A stretch of DNA of 64,000 bases, taken from positions 1-64,000 of the forward strand of contig JABANP010000245.1 in the NCBI GenBank assembly GCA_013115135.1, written 5' to 3'. Below, in pieces: positions 33,148 to 45,565 of this stretch. Made by a program: the position numbers and the translations under genes. The first letter of the stretch is position 1. Each line of letters opens with the position of its first letter. The notes under the pieces were generated by a model that saw nothing but the letters and a program-made list of their open reading frames with translations, was not told where the DNA came from and made no database searches. The stretch comes from Perkinsus olseni (lineage: Eukaryota; Perkinsozoa; Perkinsida; Perkinsidae).

Positions 33148-35408
33148 ATGAGCGGTCGCCAGCCGTCGTGCTCAAACCATCGCCCAACACACTTGCGCAC
33201 TCTTGCTCACTCGAATTTTCTCAACGGTTGTGCGCGTTTTCGAACTGCCCACACTCTAGAAAGGAGCAGCTTTGGATTCGATGATAGATCATCACCCCCC
33301 GCCAGTCGTAGGGCTCATGATCTAAGAGTAGGAGGGGAGTCAGAGCCTGTTGATGGGCATATCTATGCTATGATGATGAAGCATCCGAGAGACACACGAG
33401 GGCTGATGAAGATGTCATTGGAGGTGATGGAGGCAGCCGCCTCTGACCACACCGGGTGTATCCCCCATTGTTGTTTATGATTAGGGCCCACAAACCCATA
33501 GGAAGAGTGACCTACGACTACAACGGAGGATGGATAATCAGATCTTACAGTCTGCCTTCCCACAAAGCTATTCACAATATCAGACTAGAAGGAGAGAACT
33601 TCGGTACTATCACAGCAATATGTAGAACAATATACTCTAATTCAGCCCACCAACACCAGAGATGAGACGTTCGTTAAATAGTGATAGAAGGATGGTCTGT
33701 GGTGAGCTGTAGTTGTCATATCATCAGTATGCATTGGTATAAGGTAAGCATACACCTTCCATCATCCTGACCAAGGAGGAATATGACCAGAACACCACTA
33801 CCAGAGGACACGTACGTACTCGTGTGCTCGGATCCTATCATCCACACTGTATGACACAGGTGATGTCGCCAGCAGGCCCTGGGCAGCGGAGTATGATGAG
33901 CCCAGATCAGCTTCATAGCGAGTCAGCTAGTTTCGCACATTGCAAGACGGCTAGTACCTATGCAATGGATATTGGGACCACAGTTACTGGCAGGCGTCAT
34001 CATGGTACTGCTCACATCCCTCAGCCGCTGCTGCCCTGGTAATATGCATGATAGGTAAACGAAGGCATCACAGCTGCGATAGGCTCGAATGCTTTGACTT
34101 TGGGGTAACACGGAAGAATAACCACTTCTCTAAGATGGTGAGCTACGATGGTGTGGCCATATGGTATCAGTATTACAATCTCAGGACAAGCTAACCCGAT
34201 CGGACCCCTATTATTTGCAACCTAGGTTGGCTATCACCAACAACAGTGTGAAGTAGGAGTTACTGTTGTATTACAGTATGCTGGGCAGTTCCAATCATCG
34301 AGGTACAATATCATTAATAACGAGAGAAGGCATTTCTTCTACTGATTACTATCATCCCTCCGAGTCCTCGATCAGCAGCACCTGCAACCACTAGAGGCCT
34401 TCACTCTCTTCCCTTTCCCGCTGCTGTTGCTCCGTTGCATGATTCTCGGCTTGAGCTGACTGATGATAGTGACTATGATGATGCCCTTGTGTGGTGTTGT
34501 AATATCATACTGGTTTAGAGCTGCTGTTATCTATGTCTCACAGTATGGCCGCTACCATACCCACCGGGGTATATAATACCAGTCAAGGATCATCAACACA
34601 ACAACAACCGGAAGAGGAGGAGCAACATCATCATCATACCACCATCTGTATTCGGCTACTGCTGCTAGTATTGTAAACTTGGTAGAAGGAGGTCGTCAAT
34701 TAGGTCAACAGCTGACTAACTTCTTCCTGAGCCTTTGCTTCCTGAGAGGGTCCTATCCAGAGACCAACCCCTGAGGCCACGGAGGCCCTCATACCTGTCA
34801 ATGATACAACAACAACGTTGCCGGATTACGGGGCGAAAGATTGCGATGCTACTACAACAGCGGCCTCGCTGCCACAGACTAACCCTCCTGAGACTGATAT
34901 ACACTCTGCGGTTGGTGGTAACCTGCCCAGACCCAGGGGAGATCATCATGTGAGACCATATCACCACACCTAGATTATCAGCCCGGGTAGAGGGATGTGT
35001 TGCCCTCAGCCTCCACCCTCCACCTGCGGATCGTCAACCGTTACCACAAGCCCAGAAGCCTACCAACCATTGGGCCCGGGTCATAGGCGCAATCGACGTA
35101 AGGCTCTGGTGGGAAGGAGGAAGACAGTACCTGTCTCCTCAGAGACTATGGACTTCTCTGGGATACCAACACCGACCATTAGTGATGCTGGGTCGGATGA
35201 TGAGTATATAGATCGTGATCCAGAAAGTGACAAGGTTGGTGGAATCCCCCCTTCTTTGAGTGGCGGCTGTTGTTGTTAGCATACTCAGGTATCTTCTGGT
35301 AGTAGTGGCACATCAGAGAAACTTGAGCGTATGCGAGAGGAGGGCAGGAAGCGAGTTGAAGCTCGGAAGCGGCAGGAAATGATGAATCATACAACCACCT
35401 GCCAATGA
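33148..35408 (+). CDS. Hypothetical low-complexity protein, divergent from the phosphotransferase gene
   Basis: Plus-strand exons starting at an ATG at 33148 only 94 bases from the start of the divergent phosphotransferase gene, so they would share a promoter region. Protein-like frames: SRRAHDLRVGGESEPVDGHI, GLMKMSLEVMEAAAS, then YDQNTTTRGHVRTRVLGSYH, LELTDDSDYDDAL, SMAATIPTGVYNTSQGSSTQ with EEEEQHHHH, then a Thr/Pro-rich exon, then HRRNRRKALVGRRKTVPVSS and SDAGSDDEYIDRDPESDK. The last exon, joined in phase over an intron ending CATACTCAG, encodes a basic helix (TSEKLERMREEGRKRVEARK) and stops at 35406-35408. No domain recognised; mostly disordered. A nuclear protein is possible from the basic clusters, but this is a guess. 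Confidence 0.42.
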
Positions 35409-35764
35409 GAGACTACACACATCACAATGTACACTCAGTTGAAGGGCCATGATGCCGATGATCAACAGACTCCCTAGATTCTCACCAGTATCCACCATTC
35501 ACTGCTGCATGTGATAGGGCATCTGTCCTCTCCTCCAACCCCACCTAGCACTACCTAAATCATGACTACTGTGTGAAGTCAAGAGTGCACATGATAATCC
35601 AGACACGTAATTATTGATGATAACAGCCTCATAATTTCATGCTTCTATGAGCTGCTGAGGGGCCCTTGTGTTACAATACCACCACCACGCACAACTAGTC
35701 ATCATCACCGCAGTTTGCACACTCTTGGACGATGACAGCGGCCTGTCAGCATGGAGGGTAACTC
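35409..35764. other. Intergenic region
   Basis: 356 bases between two plus-strand hypothetical genes. I see no coding frame or named motif. Confidence 0.4.
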
Positions 35765-38100
35765 ATGAATAGTGATATAAGACGGAGTATGATGATTAGC
35801 AGTGGGGATCCGGCTAAAGGTGGTGAGGCTAGAAGACTACTACAACGAGTTAGAGAGCTCAGTAGACAATTCAAGGTAGTAGTGGCCATCATCATGACTA
35901 TGTGTCAAAACTTACAGCAGGTACAGGATAGGAAGAAGGAGAATACAGAGCTGATGGCGCGTCTATGGGCCACTCTCAAGGATTGTCTAGTCTTCAATTA
36001 TGGATCATTGGATGAAGCAGTGTCCAAGTTGCCCGGTAGTGGGAAGAAATCACCGTCGATGGTAGCCTCCACAGATCTTCATCGTATCCTTTGGAACGTG
36101 GGGATCCAGTTGAATGGGCGTGTGGTGAGGTAAGAAGCTCGGTAGTCCGGCCTCCTTCCCACGATGCCCGCTCTACCGTATGTGACCTACTTGTTTCAGG
36201 AGCATCTTCTACAGTGCCAGTAATGGCGAGAGGGAGATTACGATGCAAACCTTCAAAACAGTGATTACTATTCTATCTCTAGTTCCTCATCACATCCCTT
36301 AGATACTCATTGCTAATGCTCTGGGTACGATATCGTCTGGTCTGAAGACACTAGAGGCCAACCGTCGAAGAGCTAAGGCATGGTGTGGCGTATTTATTGA
36401 GATCATGTTGAATGCATGCCCGAAGAATGAAGCATTTCTGGTCAGCATCATCATCTCTGCACCACCACCTGCCGCTATCGCTAGTCGTAGTCGAGCATGA
36501 TGTATTCCGGCCAGGTCCAAACGTTCAATGATAAGATCTCACAGAACCTGGTGATACATCAACTACGACCCATGCTAGCAGGAATGGTAGTGGCAGCAGC
36601 AGCATGCTGATAGACTCTGTCATGGGCCACTTCTCACAGATCTTGAAGCAAGGGAAGGATCGAAGCACGAACGGTGTGCCATGCTGCCTCTCATACTCTA
36701 CCTTCTCTACAGCTTGTCGGAAGCTCGCCATATTCCGAAAGTAACATGAGAGCGAAGGTCCAATTGATGTCCTGTGCCTAGGCACGAGGAGCCTCTCCTT
36801 CGAGGAGTCTTCTCCCTCGCTCGTGGTAGCACTGTGCGATGCAGTATCTGTGGAATGAGCATCAGCAACAGCCGCAGCAACATCACCGCCTCAGTGGAAG
36901 ACAACACACACAACATCTCGACTAAAGTCACCCGTGTCGATTTCATGAGGCTCCTCACATGTCTTACGCTATTGACTAACATGGACACTGATAAAGGTAG
37001 AAGGTCGTCTAACTATCTCATCCCTCCGCCGCCCCCGTCACAACTGTGGCATGGGAAGATGTACCCCAGATGATAAGCTGAGAATGCTGGTTGATGTACA
37101 TGATGATGACGAAGATCGGTGCCTCTATGTGAGGCAACTCTACTCACTCGTCAAGAATGCTACAAGTCTTGCTGCCTGTGTGAGCGTTGTTACACCATCA
37201 ATACACACTCTGACGAACCCTGTCCAGGTACAAAGGCTATGCGCTGGCGCGGCGGGGGCAGGAGGTTCAGACGCTACTACTGATGGCGATGACTTGGTTA
37301 TCGCTGAGCTCGATAGGCAGCAGTGCAACAGAGTTTTTGTGAGCAAGGACTACGACAGCATTTGGGTTTCCAGGACTCCTCGAACAGGTGGCACTGATGA
37401 GGCATCTCACTCGGAGTACTGCGACAGACTTCTTTTCATTTGAAGGACAACAATGTCTAGATGGACTTCCCTACAATATCTATGCTCTGGTAAATAGTGA
37501 GGAACTACTCGCAGGGTTGAAGGTATCTACGAACGATGATTACAGCCAGAGCTTATTAGACCACCTTATACCAGGTAGAGTAGTAGTACTGTTCACGGTT
37601 CATCATCACCACCAACATACAGGTGCAGTATCCATGAAGTGGCTAATATCTAGAGATACCCCTTATGCGACCATAATGAGGCGAATAAATGTGAGGCACG
37701 TGATGCAGAAGAGAAGGAAGACCATGCGCCATAGGTCATCAGAGTACATCATCCCCCGACTACTGTATTCTTGTTACTACCAGGTTACAAGGGTTAGCCA
37801 AGCTCAACCGTACTAAGTCCTACAGGGTTGATCTCTACTACATTCGCAGAGGGCTACAGCAACTAGGCCTTATACCGGGAGAAATGGACACGACCAGTAG
37901 CAGTAGCTGCCATCAGAGTGGGCTGCTGTATACCAAGTATAGCCAAGTGTCGAACTCTAATGTCAGACTGTCCTTCTCCTTCAACTTCTACGACAGACTC
38001 TGCCATTGATAGTGATTCTGATTGGTCCCAGTTCGAGGCCGCTTTTCGTGAATCCAGGGAGGTAGAGGAAAGCCACTTACAGAAATTTACCGACAAGTAA
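35765..38100 (+). CDS. Hypothetical helical protein with degenerate EF-hand-like segment
   Basis: Starts at the ATG at 35765: MNSDIRRSMMISSGDP, then GGEARRLLQRVRELSRQFK. A GTAGTAG donor follows and the 42-nt intron 35876-35917 has no stop and is a multiple of three. Then DRKKENTELMARLWATLKDC, LVFNYGSLDEAVSKLPGSGK, YSASNGEREITMQTFKTVIT, NALGTISSGLKTLEANRRRA followed by WCGVFIEIMLNACPKNEAFL. Next is VTRVDFMRLLTCLTLLTNMD and KLRMLVDVHDDDEDRCLYVR with QLYSLV. These look like a calcium-sensor-type helix-loop-helix pair, but the loop lacks the usual acidic residue at position 12. Later exons include LVNSEELLAGLKVS, YRVDLYYIRRGLQQLGLIPG and a Ser/Asp-rich end (SDSDWSQFEAAFRESREVEE), stop at 38098-38100. 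Family not recognised; calcium binding doubtful. Confidence 0.48.
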
Positions 38101-38153
38101 TAGGATATAAGAACACTCAGCGATCAGGAAGTCATATCAGACATGACGAGAAC

Positions 38154-39200
38154 ATGAGTACGATCGACAGAGAGTGGAAGCCTGGAGGTGGTCACGCTTT
38201 ATCACAAGCATCACCTCACAGCGTGGGTCACACCGAGGTTGGGATGAATGTGCCAACTCTGCGGGACTTGAGCTCCATTACAGGACTGCAGATGCTTACA
38301 AAACTAGGTCGGAATACCTCTCTGGCGGCTGCCACAACCTATCTCACTCATAGGTCGGGAGCAGACGGCGTTGGTAACCGACGACGACATTGGCAAGGGG
38401 AAGCCTTCAGAGGATGCTACAACAGGAGACAATGGAATGATATTAACTGAAAGTCCCTCAGCAGTGCTCACTCAAGAGGGAGGAGGAGGAGCAGCGCCAT
38501 CTTCGCCGACATTGTAGGGAGTGTTGGCTTCTCACCCTACCAGCAGGTGGTGTAGCAGTTACTCCGATAAATGGCAGCAGGCGGGACGTCGACTCAGCTC
38601 AGCACGCTTCCGATCGACTTATTCTACCAAACTAAGTCAGTCCCTACGAAAACATGAGTAGGTATCCGAGGATCTTCTACATCGGAGGCGTCTGATGATA
38701 AGGTCAAGAACGCTCTGCCTGTAGGTCGTCCGCAGAAGTGAAGGGTAAGCATAACCCACGAGGACGCAGGAAGAGTGATGTTACCATTCTGATGGAACTA
38801 CTGAGGCCTTTGGATGATGATGACGACGACGATGAGGAGCCACCAGAACAAGGCGAGGATGAGGTTGCAAGACAATTGCCGGATGAGGTGGATCCCCTGC
38901 TGCTACTCGCTCACTATCGCATTCAACAACCAGGTATTTCAACAGCCGGATAAACTCCTTCCCGCAACACCTGCTGAGAAGCTTGGCGGAGGCCGCCGAC
39001 GCCGAAGCCGCATGGGTAAATGGTTCAGGAACGTAACCATGTTGTCACCTTGTTGTTTTCACAGAACGCTACAACAGGTTTGTAGAGGTGATCTTTATCC
39101 AGCCCGAAGGACGTTGTTGGTAGTCCTGCTGATACTCTCCCAAACTTCGGATGCGTGGATGGTAATACAGCAGGGTAAATCCGTGTTTCTCAATCAATAG
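38154..39200 (+). CDS. Weak hypothetical gene
   Basis: Frames on the plus strand with some protein-like content: VGMNVPTLRDLSSITGLQML with TKLGRNTSLAAATTYLTH, then SDVTILMELLRPLDDDDDDD with an acidic run and ARQLPDEVDPLLLLAHYRI, then FTERYNRFVEVIFIQPEG after an intron ending TTTTCACAG (about 39054-39062). The pieces could be one gene, but I could not join the exons between 38450 and 38735 with confidence. No domain recognised. Confidence 0.3.
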
Positions 39201-39959
39201 TGGTAGCTGTCAGGTTCCAGGAGAAGGGCTACTCATATGTGCAAAGTCTGTCACACTCGCCACTCAGTCAGAAACGACCATAGTGATCCATGAGTTGACT
39301 CCGAAGCATGGAGGTTGCAATACATGGCACTCATGTTCATCATGGCAGTGTTGTGTTCGCAGTTCGCAGGAGTCCAGACAGTAGCCACCAACGCTATGGA
39401 AGCTTCCCTACCTGTTCACGGTGTAAGCTTTGGTGGGTGCGAGTTTTAAATCCAACGCCGGAGTCCGGATACGTTAGACTAGCATGTATCTTGGTACAAG
39501 AAGGATTTGATTATGGAAGTTTATCGTGCCAGGAGTGGCTGTGCACTACCACGAGCACTAGCTCTTTCGGCAGTGTGTCAACCACAAGCATCATCTCCGG
39601 GACCCGAAAAGTCCATATCCAGGCTCGGACTCCCTCATACCGGAGCTGACATTCTTCACGACAACTTCTGGGGACATCTATCAGCCTCCTTCGTATGGTG
39701 AATCTGCAGCGTTTGACTTGCTCTAAAGTCGGTGTTCCGTAGAACTGTGCCATGGCTGTACATCGGTTGACACAGATTGTTATTGGCCCAAGAGTCCGCA
39801 TAATTCGGACTCAAATTTCTGGACGTAGTTCTTGTACTAGTAAGTATAACAATTCCTGTCAGCACTACCACTGTCCCACCCAAAACTCGAGGCAGATCTT
39901 CTAGAAAATGACAAATCTCTAACAACGTAGCTATTAATCACGGATAAAAGGACGCAAAT
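39201..39959. other. Unassigned region
   Basis: Open frames exist on both strands, for example PELTFFTTTSGDIYQPPSYG on the plus strand near 39640-39700 and a frame on the minus strand over the same bases. Neither shows a domain. It may contain the 3' end of a plus-strand gene. I make no call. Confidence 0.3.
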
Positions 39960-41389
39960 TCACTCAGCATCACCAGCCGACATCGAGTTAACTTTCTTCC
40001 GAACAACATAATCCCATTGATTGACGGGACGGCTCGGAACCTCGGGATCAAAATCGCGTGGATCAGCCATGGACTCGGGGTTGAAAGCGTGGAAGTATGC
40101 AAAACTATACCTCGGTTCTGTAGAGTGGCCCTTCTGGTTGTACAACACGATGTTTGATGGCCCTCCACCTACAGGAGCAACAATAGTATAGAATGGGAGT
40201 ATGAAGGATCCCGTGACCTTCCTTTATCGATGGTGCAGCCCGAGATGCATACCTATGATTTGTCCAATAGTCCATCATATCGCCGGTATTGACCAATATT
40301 TCATCACCACTAGTCTTCACATCCATCCACTCACCCGATGGATCGACTATCTGCAGATACCTACAGCACTGCATCTACCCAAGGGTGCATCTACACAACT
40401 CCTACATGCCACAAGTGTCGCTATTAGCCTGACGAAGAAGAGTAAGAGGGCCCCAGTCACTATGGACTGAACATCTAACACCTCCCTCAGACACATTCGG
40501 ATTCTGAGCACAAGATGATGCTAGAGTGCTGAGAAGATACTGGTGAGGAGCGCTTAGAACTCACGTCCTTGTAGCATAGTAGACGTAAAACTGCCAGATG
40601 CCCTTCATTCATCTCTTCAAAATACTGAGGTTCCTTCCCGAGTGCGATGGCGAGCAGTTGATAAATAAGACTTGTTACTGAGAATGATAGAGAACTCAAT
40701 CAATATCATTCTTCCGAAAGCTCACGTCGTTCCATCTCTCTGTAATAAGCCATATACTTCTGACGGAAACCCTGTGGCAATCTCGGCCACTTGGTCCCAC
40801 CTAAGGGTGAAGTAGTAGTACCAGTATCTGGAGTACGCTAGGGACATCTTATCCATACCTGATCGAGTAGACCCCGGATAGCTCGAAGTAGAAGGCCAAA
40901 TCTGATAGGACTCTTTGGCATCGGCCTGTCCACGTGTGTCCTTCAGATGTTCCTCCGTTTCTTCACTCGTGTAAAGAAGCTCTCGTCCAGCATCATAACC
41001 TTCAAAGTCATCTGCAGTAGCCAGCACCTCATTCTTCACTTCAACGGGTAGATCGAAGAACCTGAACATCGACGACGAGCATATACTCTCCGACAGCTGT
41101 ACGCCGACCTTACTCTTTGGATGTCTGCTCGACATCCTGACAGACTTCCCGAGGCACTCCGTAATTGACTATGATGAAGCAGCCGTACCTAATACCAGGA
41201 GACCGACAGATTATACGAGCCCAACAACATCTCTCACTTCTCCATTGCAGCTGATACTTCTCTTGATAGAGATCGGAGTACATCAATGTCATGCGGGTTG
41301 GCCACCGCCCCTGCAAGGCTCACTCGAGGTATATCATCAGATGGTTCGTGCCTCTTGGCAGGGTTGTCCTCCGGATCGTGCTGGCCCAT
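39960..41389 (-). CDS. 2-oxoglutarate/Fe(II)-dependent oxygenase, isopenicillin-N-synthase-like
   Basis: Non-haem iron oxygenase of the IPNS/ACO/GA-oxidase-like group. From the ATG at 41389 the N-terminal domain reads DDIPRVSLAG, DIDVLRSLSREVSAAMEK, YGCFIIVNYGVPREVCQDVE (the GFF-x-V-x-N-H-G-like motif, with Tyr in place of His) and FRFFDLPVEVKNEVLATADD. The core has VHSDWGPLTLL (H-x-D iron ligands), LQIVDPSGEWMDVKTSGDEI, LVNTGDMMDYWTNHRYAS (GD-x-L...N-x-RY-x-S), then HRVV (distal His), and finally EPRYSFAYFHAFNPESM containing the Arg-x-Ser that grips 2-oxoglutarate. All ligands are present. Between HRVV and the next residues the frame slips by one base (40137-40152) with no convincing intron. 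Stop at 39960-39962. Substrate unknown. Confidence 0.8.
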
Positions 41390-42117
41390 GGGTGGATGAC
41401 AACTATCTATGCAGAGCAGCAATCAAAGGACTCGCATTATAACTCAGTACATAGTGGATAGTCGACACATGGCTCAAAGTTAAAAAGCTGCACTCGAATG
41501 GAGTTGCTCGATAATGACGTTCTATAGCGTAATCTAGCCTAGCGCAAGTTCTAGCCTAGAGCTCATACTCATGCACGCGAGTGAAAGGCTCAGAAATAAG
41601 GTCAGACGGTTATCTAAGATCAATGATACACAGTAGCAGTAAAGATAATTGCGGCGATGATAGTCTAACAGCTGAGTAGTACTGAAGCCGGTGGCAGCTG
41701 TTGCATAGCGTATAGTCGTGGCGAGCCACGTCACGTCACCCTCTAAGGCCAACCCATTAGTTTTGTTCACTGCTGCTGGTATCACCCTTACTAAGGTCAC
41801 CGAGATATCGGAGACATTAGACGAGATGAAGTGAATTATGACGAGCGTAGCCATTCCAGAACGTTCACGGGAGGGGTAATCAATCACAATCAGATATACC
41901 GCTGCCACACCGGACGTGCGTACGACCCTACGTGCGTTCGTGCATTGAAGCACTGCTAGCCCCAAGCGGTAATAGCACAATGAGCAGCAGTCTTCACAAG
42001 GACGCTACTCTCTGTGCAATTGTATGACAACTAAACCCGTCAAGTGTCAGAAAAACGGCGTTGTAATTCATTGGGAGGGTTTAGAGAAGTAATAGACAGT
42101 TGAGTAAGTATCCTACT
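41390..42117. other. Intergenic region
   Basis: 728 bases between the start of the oxygenase gene and the end of the next minus-strand gene. A 148-codon minus-strand frame (41980-41534) has no ATG near its start and no recognisable content, so I treat it as chance. Confidence 0.4.
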
Positions 42118-44070
42118 CATAATACTACGTTATTAACTCTCACCCTCGATGGGTCAATCTTCAACGACTTGGCCACAGCCTGAGAATACAGGAATGCGTG
42201 AACGTGAGTCGCCAATGGCTTCCATTCTTGCTTCAGTGTACAGCAAGACCTACATCAATGAAGAGACTCTCTAGGCTGGCACGAGCTGACTTCTTATTGG
42301 AACCAAACATCGCTGCTGCACCATCTTCCCATCCGAGATTTATACGCATACGAGCTGAAGCAGAGGTGGGCATCCCACTCTCGGGACGACCTGCAAAGAT
42401 CACACTGGAAACGGCAGATTGAACGATTACCCACCTGTCGCTGCTGCAAACCCTGCTGCTGCCGCTGCATGATCATGGCCACCAGCAGCAGCAGACTGTT
42501 CCATCGGTTGCGCCTCATCAAATAGGCTACCACCGGCCTGTTGCTGGCTTGTGTTGATAGTCAAGTCGGGGATGGTTTGGAAGGCATTATCGTTAGCGTT
42601 GGCAAAAGCATCGTCCCACTGAAAAGAGGAATATTCCTCTCCGTAGTTAAGGGATTGGGTTTACTGCTGCCACTGCATCCGCAGCACTTGATGCACCTTG
42701 CACAGGTAGAGCCTGAGTAAAGTTGTTGTAATGATGTGGGCCCTCGACCTCATCAAACCCTTCTCCTACTACATCCCATGCTAGATCCTCATCGCTGGGA
42801 GGCTGCGGAAGTGTATTAGCAGTATCAGCAGCTGCTGTTGGGTTCACATTGGATGACGATGGGTCCTCCGTAGGACGAGGAGTACGACGGGTTTTCGCCG
42901 ACGACCGAGACCTTAGTAATGAGGCAAGGCGTGGTATGGTGGTCTTTCATGACGTGGGGACCCACTTCCTGCTGCCACCTCTAGCCGAGTGGGACCTTCT
43001 CCTACTACTACTCTTACCCCGTGATGAGGATACCTTACCAGACTGCTGTCTAGACCGACCAGCAACTCCAGGTAGTGAAAGTGTTGGTACGGGCTCGAGT
43101 GCCTGGCATGGACGTTTCCCTCAGACGATGTTTAGAATGGAGGGCGGTTAGACTTCTCACTTTTCTTGTGTTGGAGGCCTGCACCTTGGCTTCATCATAT
43201 TCCTCATCATCATCATCGTAGTCCTCATCATCATCAGGAGGAGGAGAGGCATTGAGACGTTCGGTCTCTTCGCCAAACCCGAATGAGGGAATCGTAGCAA
43301 GTGGATCATTCCTATCCGTACTGCTGCTACCTGCATCGTCACCATGGGAGAGATGGGGCTGCCGGCATTAAGCTCCTCCCCACCTTGGCGACTGAAAAGC
43401 CTGTTAACTCTTCCTAGTGCGGGCCTATTCCCTCCTTGCTGCTGCTGTTGTTGTTGTTGGGTGATATTCCGGGTCCAGGTATCGAACCGGGGTTCTACTT
43501 GACTAACCTGTTAAACCAAGAGGTGGAACTATGTGAAGCTGATGATGATGATGATGGTGATATACCTGTTCCAGCGCTTCGAATATACGATCAGTACTGC
43601 CAAACTGACCACTCTCGACTAACTCCTCAGCACGTGCTTGTAGTTTATCTCTATTCTGCTGTATCTGTTATGAGAGAGCACTGCATCCATAAGTATAGAT
43701 ACAAGAGGGGTTATGAGCACCACCTCGAGCATGAGGTTATTAATGAAATCAGCGCTATCAGGAGTGGCTGGTTGTCTGAGTGCATCCTTGATAACATCCA
43801 GCGATGAGTTAAGAGTATCCACTAATTCATCGACATCATCATCAGACGATTGAGAAACCGCTGATAATGAGCCTCGGCCTCCTGCTCCTGCGCCTGCGGT
43901 GGGATGTGCAGATCCCGTAGGGTTCCTAGGCAGGGGGCATGGGAATGGGAAGAGACTGACGGCATATTGAGCGTGATGTGCGTAGAGTACCATGTCTTGA
44001 TGCCTAATGATAGGCGGGTCATTTCAGCTACTTGTGCATGGAAATTAGCAGACAAGTGATGGGAAGCCAT
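42118..44070 (-). CDS. GAT-domain-like adaptor protein with disordered middle
   Basis: From the ATG at 44070: SHHLSANFHAQVAEMTRLSL then TWYSTHITLNMPSVSS. The main recognisable part is DDDVDELVDTLNSSLDVIKD, ADFINNLMLEV, then across an intron QQNRDKLQARAEELVESGQF followed by STDRIFEALEQ. This resembles the three-helix GAT domain of GGA/TOM1 proteins, which bind ubiquitin and ARF in endosomal sorting. A Gln run, acidic stretches (DDDEDYDDDDEEYDEA), Ser/Arg-rich stretches and QPPSDEDLAWDVVGEGFDEV follow, then SSFQWDDAFANANDNAFQTI. The C-terminal domain contains NLGWEDGAAAMFGSNKKSAR, ATHVHAFLYSQAVAKSLKID and PSRVRVNNVVL, stop at 42118-42120; I do not recognise it. The GAT assignment is tentative. 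Confidence 0.5.
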
Positions 44071-44459
44071 ATCCGAATACCCTTCCTCTCGTGAAGCACT
44101 CACAACTTAGCAACAGATGTGCCTACGGAAATCAGAACAAAAATACCGAGTTGAAAAAAACTAAGAACAGGGACACAGAGACCGCTTAATGGGCATGCTA
44201 ATGAGCGGTGCCTTTATTATGATGAGCTGCCCATCAAACAGCTTGAACTTGGTTGAGCAGCAGCATGCACCCTTGTTGCCGATGGTCGTCTTACAGAAGC
44301 CCGTAGGTATGTCCTTCGGTCTGATGATCATACGCCTATCACCCGATTCAATGTTCATATTTAACTATGGCAGAATGTTGTTCATATTTCAGCTGCCGTG
44401 TGGTAGATGTGGTCGCCAATTAAAGGGTTGCTGCTGCTGTTGTTGAGCCTAGAAGTAGG

Positions 44460-45565
44460 CTAGAAGACATCCCTGCAGACAGGACATGTCCTCTTATATT
44501 TAGACCAATTCTGGATACATCGAACACAGAAGTAGTGACCACAGCACAATTGCCACACCTGATAACAACGATGATGACGACGGTTATTGATAGAGAGGGT
44601 ACTTTGGTCATGGACTTACACTCTCATCACTGGCGAATTGTTTGAGACATATACAGCAGCAATCGCTGTATACGCACTCTAGGGCACCATCATCATGATC
44701 ACCACCCTCATGATTATCGACCCCGACTTCGTATTCCTCCGGCTCCGTCACCTCTGACTGAGGATGTAGTACTTGGACTCTTTCCGCTCTTTCCTCTGAG
44801 GGAAAGAGTCAGGCAAGTGCCGGCCCAGCGATGGCATTGTTACCAGTTCCCTGTCGTTGGACAACAGCAGCAGTAGGTTTGGAAGGCATATCCGCTGGTC
44901 TACCAGATGGAACAGACATAGTGACTTTCTTCCTCTTAGCCGAGAATAACCGAAGCTGGCCCTCCAATCCACTACGCGGGGGTCGCCAAACATGCCTGAG
45001 GGTGGTGATGGTGAATGATGACATAACAATAGCTCGGGCGATTGTTAGCATGAGCCCCGGCGCAGTATTGACTACCTGCAATAGCTGCCCAGCTTATGAA
45101 TCCACTGGCGCCTATCATCTTCTGTCTCGGCAGCAAACATCCATTCCCTCCTGGACGGAGTCTCGGCTTCTGTGCCAATTTCGAAGGAGAATCTACTCAT
45201 CCTTGGAGCTGTACATGATATAATGACCATTCCCTCAATACTACTACTTCCCCGATATCATATTATAATTCGGTACTCGAGGAGTGATCTCCCATTCAAC
45301 AAGATAATCTGCTAAGCCAAGATCGAGTACCTTAAACCCGAGCATCTTGGTGGCTAGACTCGGATTGGGCCCTACCTCGGTAACGAGCCCACGTGCGACA
45401 TCCTCCGGCTGCTTGAAAGTATATAATTTATCTATTATAAGCACCTAGAGCATGCAAGTAACTGCAGGTTTGTCTGGTGAAGCTCCTTACACAATAGCGC
45501 CTTCGGAACCTCTTGAGATGCTTGGACTGCTTATAAAGGTAGCCGGAGTGGGTTATATGATTCAT
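44460..45565 (-). CDS. PH domain protein with C-terminal RING finger
   Basis: The ATG at 45565 opens directly into a PH domain: MNHITHSGYLYKQSKHLKRF (beta-1/2 with Lys/Arg for phosphoinositide contact), KLYTFKQPEDVARGLVTEVG, KMLGFKVLDLGLADYLVEWE, RFSFEIGTEAETPSRREWMF, then AAETEDDRRQWIHKLGSY with the invariant Trp of the last helix. An intron (GTAGTCAATAC...CACCCTCAG) joins in phase to HVWRPPRSGLEGQLRLFSAK. An acidic stretch (SEVTEPEEYEVGVDNHEGGD) precedes the RING: CCCICLKQFASDES, then LCCGHYFCVRCIQNWSKYKR and TCPVCRDVF, stop at 44460-44462. The C-x2-C...C-x-H-x2-C...C-x2-C pattern is complete. A membrane-targeted E3 ubiquitin ligase is the natural inference. Whether PH and RING are one gene rests on the phase-keeping intron; two adjacent genes are possible. 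Confidence 0.72.

Noticed and set aside
41534..41980. A 148-codon minus-strand frame upstream of the oxygenase gene
   Set aside because: No ATG near the start, mixed hydrophobic composition and no link to neighbouring exons.
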